14,517 nt of DNA from Chloroflexota bacterium (GTDB lineage Bacteria > Chloroflexota > Limnocylindria > Limnocylindrales > CSP1-4). The DNA lies in NCBI GenBank assembly GCA_021777365.1, contig JAJYDP010000041.1, positions 1 through 14,517 of the forward strand. The letters are read 5' to 3'. The position numbers and the translations under genes are program-made. Positions 7,671 to 13,380 of the stretch are shown here, in pieces. The notes beneath the pieces are model-generated. The model had not been told where the DNA came from, did not search any database, and saw only the letters and a program-made list of their open reading frames with translations. Each line of letters begins with the position of its first letter. Position 1 is the stretch's first letter.

Positions 7671-7721
7671 CAACGCCGCCCCCGGGGGCAACGCCGCCCC
7701 GGGGGCAACGCCGCCCCGGGG
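7671..7721. repeat. Three tandem copies of a 17-18 bp GC-rich unit
   Basis: CAACGCCGCC starts at 7671, 7689 and 7706, each time followed by a C-run and a G-run, giving the unit CAACGCCGCCCCGGGGG with one extra C in the first copy. The 17/18 period is not a multiple of three, which argues against coding. Each unit carries a CCCCGGGG-type palindrome, so single strands could fold. Confidence 0.8.
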
Positions 7722-7741
7722 TCGTGCAGCAATCCTGCAGA

Positions 7742-7862
7742 TGTCGCGCCGGCAGGCACGCGCGCAGGCAAGCACGCGCCGCAAGGCACGCGCGCCGGCG
7801 GGCACGCGCATGGGCACGGGTGTCGCGCAGGCAAGCACGCGCACGGGAGGCACGGGCACGGG
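7742..7862. repeat. Degenerate GCACGCG repeat array upstream of uvrC
   Basis: About nine copies of GCACGCG or GCACGGG occur, starting at 7756, 7772, 7786, 7802, 7814, 7835, 7841, 7850 and 7856. The longest exact match is the 19-mer CGCGCAGGCAAGCACGCGC at 7761-7779 and 7824-7842, 63 bases apart. Spacing is irregular (6-21 bases), so it is a decayed minisatellite-like array and not a CRISPR. It ends about 57 bases before the uvrC start. Confidence 0.7.
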
Positions 7863-7906
7863 TGGCCGACCGCGGCGAGGGGAGGGGGCCCCACGGTGCC
7901 ATGCCC

Positions 7907-7912
7907 TAGCAT
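7907..7912 (+). promoter_or_regulatory. Putative -10 box of a leaderless uvrC transcript
   Basis: TAGCAT fits the TANNNT -10 pattern and ends six bases before the GTG at 7919, so transcription would begin at or next to the start codon. An in-frame TAG at 7913-7915 blocks any upstream start, and there is no Shine-Dalgarno. No -35 match is seen at the usual distance. Confidence 0.5.
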
Positions 7913-7918
7913 TAGCGC

Positions 7919-9775
7919 GTGACCCCCGAGCTCGAGGCGACGCTGGCGCGCCTTCCCGACCATCCCGGCGTGTACCTGTTCAAGGACGCGTCCGGGACCG
8001 TGCTGTACGTCGGGAAGGCCCAGAGCCTGCGCCATCGCGTCCGCAGCTACTGGCAGCGTCGAGGCGCGCGTGGCGGGAGCTGGGGCGTCTTCTCGGTGGA
8101 CCAGGTGGTCTCCGTCGAGTGGACCCTCACCGATACCGTCAGCGAGGCGCTGCTCCTCGAGGCGAACCTGATCAAGCGCCACCAGCCCACCTACAACGCC
8201 CGCCTCAAGGATGACAAGAGCTACCCCTTCATCAAGGTGACGCTGGCCGACGACTTCCCGCGCATCGAGCGCACCCGGCGGCTGGTCCAGGACGGGAGCC
8301 GCTACTTCGGGCCATACGCCTCGGTGACGAGCGTGGACAGCGCGATGGACCTGATCCGCCGGCTGTTCCCGTTCCGTACCTGCACCATCCCGATCCGGGA
8401 CGGCGAGCGGGCGCTGGCCCGGCCCTGCCTCCTGTACGACATCAGGCGCTGCCAGGGCCCCTGCATCGAGGCCGTCTCCCGGACGGCCTACCGGCACGAC
8501 ATCGACCAGGTGATGCTCTTCCTCGACGGGCGCCAGGAGCAGGTGACGCGCCACCTGCGCCGCGAGATGGAGTCCGCCTCGGAAGCGCTCGACTACGAGC
8601 GGGCCGCCGCGCTGCGCGATCAGCTGCGAGCGGTGGAGCGGACCACCGAGAGCCAGAAGATGGCCGCCTACGCGCGCACGCAGCAGGACGTGCTGGGGAT
8701 CGCCCGCGGGGCAGGGGAGGCGGCCATCCAGCTCTTCGTGGTGCGGGGCGGGCGGATGGTGGGGCGCGACGTGTTCACCATGGTCAGCCGGTCCGAGGTT
8801 CCCGACGACGAGGTGCTGGCCGCGTTCGTCAAGCAGTACTACGCCTCGGCGGCCTCCATCCCCCCGGCCGTGCTCGTGCCGCTCCGGCCGGCGGACGCCG
8901 ACGACCTGGCGGCGTTCCTGTCCGAGCGCCGGGGAAGCCGCGTGACGCTCACGGTGCCCCAGCGCGGGGAGAAGCGCGAGCTGGTCGCCCTCGCCTCCCG
9001 CAACGCGGAGGAGGCGCTGGCCCGCGAGCGCGCCCGCCGGCTTGCCGACCACGGGGCGCTGCTCGCCGCGCTCGAGGAACTGGCGGAGGCGCTCGGGCTG
9101 CCGGCGGTGCCGGTGCGGGTGGAGTGCTACGACATCAGCACGATCCAGGGCAGCGACACCGTGGGGAGCATGGTCGTCTTCGTCGACGGGAAGCCCGCCA
9201 CGGACCAGTACCGCCGCTTCCGGATCCGGACGGTGGAAGGGACCGACGACTTCGCGAGCCACCGCGAGGTGCTGCGGCGCCGCTTCCGGCGGGCCGCGCT
9301 GGAGGCGGAGGAGCGCGCGGAGGACGCCGGGCTGCGCTGGCGCATGCCCGACCTGGTGCTGATCGACGGCGGCAAGGGCCAGGTCTCGGCGGCCAAGGAG
9401 GTGCTCGACGAGCTCGGGCTGCATGACCTGCCACTGGCCGGGATCGCCAAGCAGCGCGAGGAGCTCTTCCTGCCGGGGGCCCGCGATCCGATCGTGCTGC
9501 CCGGCACCTCGCCCGCCCTGCACCTGGTGCAGCGTCTCCGGGACGAGGCGCACCGCTTCGCCATCACCTACCACCGGAACCTGCGGGGAAAGCGCCAGAC
9601 GCGTTCCGCCTTCGACGAGGTGCCGGGTCTCGGTCCCAGGCGCCGTCGCGCGCTGCTGCGGGCGTTCGGCTCCGTGCGACGGATCCGGGAGGCATCCGTG
9701 GAGGAGATCGCCGCCGTCCCCGGGATCGGCGCCGGGCTCGCCGACAGGGTTCACGAGACGCTATCCGCGGGGTGA
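7919..9775 (+). CDS. uvrC: Excinuclease ABC subunit C
   Basis: The dual-incision nuclease of nucleotide excision repair, recruited by UvrB at damaged DNA and cutting on both sides of the lesion. At 618 residues it is full length. The N-terminal GIY-YIG nuclease shows GVY (17-19), YVG (30-32), Arg40 and catalytic Glu81 in LLLEANLIK. Four cysteines (155, 170, 178, 182) match the iron-sulfur cluster positions known for UvrC. The UVR (UvrB-binding) motif spans about 205-240. The RNase H-like 5' nuclease shows Asp405 (VECYDIS), Asp483 (LIDGGKGQ) and His545 (DEAHRFA). Tandem helix-hairpin-helix motifs end the protein (about 560-615). The GTG start is fixed by the conserved N-terminus and by an in-frame TAG two codons upstream. 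uvrA and uvrB are not in the window. No anomaly in catalytic residues is seen. Confidence 0.97.
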   Translation: MTPELEATLARLPDHPGVYLFKDASGTVLYVGKAQSLRHRVRSYWQRRGARGGSWGVFSVDQVVSVEWTLTDTVSEALLLEANLIKRHQPTYNARLKDDKSYPFIKVTLADDFPRIERTRRLVQDGSRYFGPYASVTSVDSAMDLIRRLFPFRTCTIPIRDGERALARPCLLYDIRRCQGPCIEAVSRTAYRHDIDQVMLFLDGRQEQVTRHLRREMESASEALDYERAAALRDQLRAVERTTESQKMAAYARTQQDVLGIARGAGEAAIQLFVVRGGRMVGRDVFTMVSRSEVPDDEVLAAFVKQYYASAASIPPAVLVPLRPADADDLAAFLSERRGSRVTLTVPQRGEKRELVALASRNAEEALARERARRLADHGALLAALEELAEALGLPAVPVRVECYDISTIQGSDTVGSMVVFVDGKPATDQYRRFRIRTVEGTDDFASHREVLRRRFRRAALEAEERAEDAGLRWRMPDLVLIDGGKGQVSAAKEVLDELGLHDLPLAGIAKQREELFLPGARDPIVLPGTSPALHLVQRLRDEAHRFAITYHRNLRGKRQTRSAFDEVPGLGPRRRRALLRAFGSVRRIREASVEEIAAVPGIGAGLADRVHETLSAG

Positions 9776-9794
9776 GAGCGCCGGGAGACCTGCG

Positions 9795-9854
9795 ATGACC
9801 CTGCAGCACGGGATCATCGCCACCGAACGGGCGCCGGGCCGCATCCCGGCATGA
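9795..9854 (+). CDS. Possible 19-codon leader ORF
   Basis: An ATG with GGGAG seven bases upstream (9783-9787) opens a 19-codon frame (MTLQHGIIATERAPGRIPA). Its TGA overlaps the next ATG as ATGA at 9851. It has no recognisable function and may be a chance frame. It could act as a translated leader for the permease mRNA. Confidence 0.2.
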   Translation: MTLQHGIIATERAPGRIPA

Positions 9855-9877
9855 GCAGGAGCGCAGAGGCTGCATGA
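9851..9877 (+). CDS. Possible 8-codon ORF coupled to the permease
   Basis: This frame (MSRSAEAA) opens inside the ATGA that ends the preceding mini-ORF and closes with a TGA overlapping the permease ATG, again as ATGA at 9874. It could pass ribosomes to the permease by termination-reinitiation. The length is too short to judge coding by composition. Confidence 0.15.
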   Translation: MSRSAEAA

Positions 9878-10626
9878 CGCCCATCGAGGTGCTCGCGATC
9901 GCCGCCGCCGGCGTGGCCGCCGGGACGATCAACACGATCGTCGGTTCGGGATCCCTCATCACGTTCCCGACCCTCCTCGCGTTCGGTGTGCCGCCCGTGG
10001 TGGCCAACGTGTCGAACACCCTGGGGCTGGTGCCGGGCGGCGCGAGCGGGGTGGTCGGCTACCGGCGGGAGCTCTCCGGGCAGCGGCGGCGGGCGCTGCG
10101 GCTCGGCGCGGCGGCCGTGGCGGGCGGGGTGACCGGCGCCATCCTGCTGCTGGCGTTCCCCGCGAGCACGTTCGAGCGCGTGGTGCCGTACCTCATCCTG
10201 CTGGCGTGCGCGCTCGTGGCGCTGCAGCCGCGGCTGTCGCGCGCGCTCGCGCGCCGGCGCCCGGACGGCGCGGAGCACTCCTGGGCGCTGGCGCTCTTCG
10301 TCTACCTCACCGGGATCTACGGCGGCTACTTCGGTGCCGCGCAGGGGGTCATCCTGATCTCCCTGCTGGCGATCTTCGTGCCGGACGACCTGCAGCGCCT
10401 GAACGGCCTGAAGAACCTCCTGACGCTCTTCGTCAACGGGATCGCGGCGGTCCTCTTCATCGTGCTGGCACCCGTCTCCTGGCCCGTGGTGGCGCTGGTG
10501 GCGGCGGGATCGATCGCCGGCGGCCAGATCGGGGCCGCGGTCGGAAGGCGCCTGCCGCCGCTCGTCCTGCGCATCGCGATCGTGGTGGTGGGGACGTTCG
10601 TCGCGGTCCGCATGCTGGCCGGATGA
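9874..10626 (+). CDS. TauE/SafE (TSUP) family membrane permease
   Basis: A 250-residue integral membrane protein, the usual size for this family of sulfite, sulfonate or other small organic anion exporters. The hydrophobic profile suggests about eight membrane spans in two halves. The N-terminal family motif GTINTIVGSGSLITFP (17-32) and its counterpart GIYGGYFGAAQGV (147-159) mark the inverted repeat typical of TSUP proteins. The start has AGGAG at 9857-9861 and a closer AGAGG at 9865-9869, and overlaps a preceding mini-ORF. Neighbours are uvrC and secD, which give no substrate clue, so only the family can be assigned. It may be read together with uvrC (98-bp gap, no strong hairpin between them). 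Confidence 0.88.
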   Translation: MTPIEVLAIAAAGVAAGTINTIVGSGSLITFPTLLAFGVPPVVANVSNTLGLVPGGASGVVGYRRELSGQRRRALRLGAAAVAGGVTGAILLLAFPASTFERVVPYLILLACALVALQPRLSRALARRRPDGAEHSWALALFVYLTGIYGGYFGAAQGVILISLLAIFVPDDLQRLNGLKNLLTLFVNGIAAVLFIVLAPVSWPVVALVAAGSIAGGQIGAAVGRRLPPLVLRIAIVVVGTFVAVRMLAG

Positions 10627-10689
10627 GGGCGCGGAACCACGCGTCCGGACCGCGCAGTGGCCGGAGGCGGCACGGCGCGGCGACGAGCC

Positions 10690-10698
10690 TGCTATAGT
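10690..10698 (+). promoter_or_regulatory. Extended -10 promoter of secD, leaderless start
   Basis: TGC-TATAGT is a strong extended -10 element that ends eight bases before the secD ATG at 10707. Transcription would begin at or one to two bases before that ATG. The -10 box contains an in-frame TAG (10695-10697), so no upstream start is possible, and there is no Shine-Dalgarno. No -35 hexamer is obvious, as is common with extended -10 promoters. Confidence 0.65.
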
Positions 10699-10706
10699 CC
10701 CGCCCG

Positions 10707-12083
10707 ATGCGCCGGATCACCCCCCTCCTCATCGTCGTCGTCGGCCTGCTCGCGCTCGCGATCGACTTCTCGTTCGCGTTTGCGCCGGGCCTCACCAACC
10801 CCATCACGAACAACCCGATCGAGACGCGCCTCGGGCTCGACCTGCAGGGCGGCGTCGAGGTCGACTACCTGGTGCTGCCCGCGAACGGCAAGACCCCGGA
10901 CAGCTCCGCGCTGAACACGATCGTCGGGATCATCGACCGCCGCGTCAACGCGACGGGCACCACCGAGCCGGTGATCGAGACCAAGGGCAGCAACCAGATC
11001 TCGGTCCAGCTGCCGGGCGTGAGCGACGTGCAGCAGGTGGTCAAGCTGGTCGGCTCCACCGGACAGCTGACGTTCGTGCCCCTGCCGCCGGCCACCTACG
11101 GGACCTCCACGGCCGCGGGCACCAAGCCGGTGCCGGCCGAGGGCGATCCCATCGACCCGTCCCTCAAGCCCCTCTTCGGCGGCGACCAGGTGGCGTCGGC
11201 CAACGCCTCGTTCGACCAGACCACCAACCAGCGCGCGGTCGCGTTCACCCTGAAGGACCCGGCCAAGACGATCTTCGCGCAGTGGTCCGCGAGCCACATC
11301 GGTGACTTCTTCGCGATCGTCCTCGACGGCCAGGTGGTCTCGGCGCCCTACATCAAGAGCGCCATCACCGATGGGAGCGGCCAGATCAGCGGCAGCTTCA
11401 CCGCCGCCCAGATGAACGACCTGGTGACCGTGCTCCAGTACGGCGCGCTGCCGTTCCCGCTCCAGGAGATCAGCAGCCAGAACGTGCCCGCCACGCTCGG
11501 CGCCGACTTCCTGCACCGCACCCTGCTGGCCGGCGCCCTGGGCATCCTGCTGGTCTTTCTCTTCATGATCCTCTACTACCGGCTGCAGGGCAGCGTGGCC
11601 GTTCTCGCGCTCCTCTACTACACGGTGGTGGTGCTCGCGATCTTCCGGCTCATCCCCGTCACGCTCACGCTGGCCGGCATCGCGGGCTTCGTGCTGTCGG
11701 TGGGCATGGCGGTCGATGCCAACATCCTGATCTTCGAGCGGACGAGAGAGGAGCTGCGGGCCGGCAAGACACTCGGCCCCGCCATCGAGGCCGGTTTCAA
11801 CCGGGCCTGGAACTCCATCTTCGACTCGAACGTCTCCAGCCTCATCACCGCGTTCATCCTGTTCTGGTTCGGCTCGTCCGTGATCCGGGGCTTCGCCCTC
11901 GTCCTGATCATCGGCGTGCTGACCTCGATGTTCACGGCCATCACCGTGAGCCGCACGGTCCTCCGCACGATCGTCCGCTGGCAGTGGACGCGGAAGGCCA
12001 GCCTGTTCGGGGTGAACGAGGAGGAGTTCGTCACCGCAGCGCCGCGCGGCGCCAGGCGGAACGAGATCCGATCCCGTGCCTGA
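10707..12083 (+). CDS. secD: Protein translocase subunit SecD
   Basis: A 458-residue inner-membrane subunit of the SecDF complex, which uses the proton gradient to help pull proteins out of the SecYEG channel. TM1 lies near residues 5-26, followed by the conserved LGLDLQGG (42-49). A comparatively short exported P1 domain runs to about 270, with FAIVLDGQVVSAP and ISGSFT strands. Five further membrane spans lie between about 273 and 420. The GMAVDANILIFERTREEL block carries the conserved Asp337 thought to take part in proton flow. The cytosolic tail is Arg/Ala-rich. It is the first gene of a secD-secF-recJ run with its own promoter, and secF follows after 61 bases. No yajC is seen upstream; the permease sits in its place. 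All conserved blocks are present. Confidence 0.97.
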   Translation: MRRITPLLIVVVGLLALAIDFSFAFAPGLTNPITNNPIETRLGLDLQGGVEVDYLVLPANGKTPDSSALNTIVGIIDRRVNATGTTEPVIETKGSNQISVQLPGVSDVQQVVKLVGSTGQLTFVPLPPATYGTSTAAGTKPVPAEGDPIDPSLKPLFGGDQVASANASFDQTTNQRAVAFTLKDPAKTIFAQWSASHIGDFFAIVLDGQVVSAPYIKSAITDGSGQISGSFTAAQMNDLVTVLQYGALPFPLQEISSQNVPATLGADFLHRTLLAGALGILLVFLFMILYYRLQGSVAVLALLYYTVVVLAIFRLIPVTLTLAGIAGFVLSVGMAVDANILIFERTREELRAGKTLGPAIEAGFNRAWNSIFDSNVSSLITAFILFWFGSSVIRGFALVLIIGVLTSMFTAITVSRTVLRTIVRWQWTRKASLFGVNEEEFVTAAPRGARRNEIRSRA

Positions 12084-12095
12084 CGCCATCAACGT

Positions 12096-12118
12096 CCGCC
12101 GCACGCGCGTGCCGGCGG
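12096..12118. other. Hairpin in the secD-secF spacer
   Basis: CCGCCG (12096-12101) pairs with CGGCGG (12113-12118), enclosing the palindrome CACGCGCGTG (12102-12111), with one bulged C. It sits 26 bases before the secF ATG, which has no clear Shine-Dalgarno. It may tune SecF translation or transcript processing; with no T-run it is not a convincing terminator. Confidence 0.35.
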
Positions 12119-12144
12119 TCCCCCCATGTGCAGCGGCGTGATCG

Positions 12145-13362
12145 ATGTTTGACCTGGTCAACAAGCGGAACTGGTTCTTCCTCCTGAGCGGCCTGATCGT
12201 CGTTCCGGGACTCTTCTTCATCCTGCTGACGCCCCTCACGAAGGGGGCGGCCGGGCTGCAGTTCTCGATCGACTACACGGGCGGCACCGAGTGGCAGATC
12301 CGCTTCGCCGGACCGCAGCCGTCGGTGTCGGCGATCCAGTCGGTGCTGCTGGCGCAGGACCTGCCCGGATCCCAGGTCCAGGAGTCCAGCGACGGCTTCA
12401 TCACGATCCGCACCAAGCCGATCGGCCTGTTGCCGCCGGCTCCGGTGGCCACGCCGGTGCCGGTCGCGTCGCTCGGGGCGTCGGCGGCACCCTCCGCCCC
12501 GGCCTCGGCCGGGCCGTCGGCTTCGGCATCGGCGTCGGTGGCCCCGTCGGCGGCGCCATCCGCTGCAGCATCTCCATCGGCGAGCCCGGCGGCCAGCACG
12601 GCGGCGAGCGGCTCGGCCGCGCCGTCCGCATCGCCGACCGCCTCCGGCGCAGCCGGTGCCGGCACCGCGAGCCCGTCGCCCAGCGCCAGCCCATCGATCC
12701 CGGTGCCCACCGAGGGCAAGCTGGGAGAACTCGCGACGGCGCTCCAGGCGAAGTTCGGCCCCATCTCCGACATCCAGGAGCAGACCACCATCGGGCCCAT
12801 CATCAGCTCCGAGCTGACCCAGCAGGCGATCCTGCTGGTCATCCTGGGGTCGCTGGGCATCCTGATCTGGGTTTCGACGCGGTTCAGCGACGTCAAGTTC
12901 GGGGTCTCCGCGATCGTCGCCCTGCTGCACGACGTGGTCGTGGTGGTGGGGACGTTCGCGATCCTCGGCACCCTCTTCGGGGTGCAGATCGACTCGCTCT
13001 TCGTGACCGCCATGCTGACCGTGATCGGCTTCAGCGTGCATGACACGATCGTGGTGTTCGACCGGATCCGGGAGAACCGGGCGCGCCACGCCGGCGAGCC
13101 GTTCGACGCCATCGTGAACCACAGCATCCTGCAGACGCTGGGCCGGTCGATCAACACGTCGATGACGGTGATCATGACCCTGCTCGCCCTGCTGCTGCTG
13201 GGCGCGTCGAGCATCCGGGAGTTCGTCCTGGCGCTGCTCATCGGGATCCTCTCCGGGACGTACTCCTCCATCTTCAACGCCAGCATGATCCTGGTCGTGT
13301 GGCACAACTGGGAGGATCGCCGCCGGCAGGAGGCGCTGGCACAGGCTCGCGCGGCCCGATAA
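12145..13362 (+). CDS. secF: Protein translocase subunit SecF with Ala/Ser/Pro-rich P1 insertion
   Basis: The partner of SecD in the proton-driven accessory complex of the Sec translocon. At 405 residues it is about 90-100 longer than a typical SecF, and the excess is one low-complexity block (about 97-189). TM1 is near residues 10-30, followed by the family motif FSIDYTGGTEW (40-50). The P1 strands (SVSAIQSVLL, GFITIRTKPI) lead into the block, and P1 resumes at GELATALQAKFG. Spans TM2-TM6 follow, with the conserved GFSVHDTIVVFDRIREN block (295-311, Asp300 and Asp306). The block is uncharged and non-aromatic and faces outside the membrane. The ATG at 12145 is chosen because the conserved SecF N-terminus begins there; no clear Shine-Dalgarno is seen, so translation may depend on secD. 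recJ begins about 18 bases after the stop. Confidence 0.96.
   Translation: MFDLVNKRNWFFLLSGLIVVPGLFFILLTPLTKGAAGLQFSIDYTGGTEWQIRFAGPQPSVSAIQSVLLAQDLPGSQVQESSDGFITIRTKPIGLLPPAPVATPVPVASLGASAAPSAPASAGPSASASASVAPSAAPSAAASPSASPAASTAASGSAAPSASPTASGAAGAGTASPSPSASPSIPVPTEGKLGELATALQAKFGPISDIQEQTTIGPIISSELTQQAILLVILGSLGILIWVSTRFSDVKFGVSAIVALLHDVVVVVGTFAILGTLFGVQIDSLFVTAMLTVIGFSVHDTIVVFDRIRENRARHAGEPFDAIVNHSILQTLGRSINTSMTVIMTLLALLLLGASSIREFVLALLIGILSGTYSSIFNASMILVVWHNWEDRRRQEALAQARAAR
12433..12711 (+). other. Region coding the 93-residue Ala/Ser/Pro-rich segment of SecF
   Basis: Residues 97-189 consist only of Ala, Ser, Pro, Val, Thr, Gly, Leu and Ile, with no charged or aromatic residue. The segment lies between two ordered parts of the exported P1 domain, after an IRTKPI strand and before the GELATALQAKFG helix. 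Its codons include more A- and T-ending forms (GCA, CCA, TCT) than the surrounding gene. It is probably disordered. Pro/Ala/Ser linkers are common in exported proteins of high-GC bacteria but are not a normal SecF feature. Confidence 0.85.
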
Positions 13363-13380
13363 GGGCAGGTGAACCCGGTC

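Larger units (their letters stand above)
7255..7918. other. 664-bp gap without a credible gene, rich in palindromes and short repeats
   Basis: I see no open frame here with protein-like composition. All six frames give Arg/Ala/Pro/Gly-rich translations typical of random high-GC DNA. The first part (7263-7379) holds three inverted repeats, 7380-7660 shows nothing I recognise, and 7671-7862 holds two runs of short direct repeats. The last bases hold the putative uvrC promoter. No conserved riboswitch or RNA-gene structure was recognised. Confidence 0.7.

Noticed and set aside
7742..7862. CRISPR-like array
   Set aside because: Units are only 7-8 bases with irregular 6-21 base spacing, with no uniform repeats, spacers or cas genes.
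7652..9754. 700-codon open frame on the minus strand opposite uvrC, with a Cys/Pro-rich end over the repeat array
   Set aside because: It lies opposite a complete uvrC with all catalytic residues. The Cys/Pro-rich part simply reads through the GCACGCG repeats and has no gene-like features.
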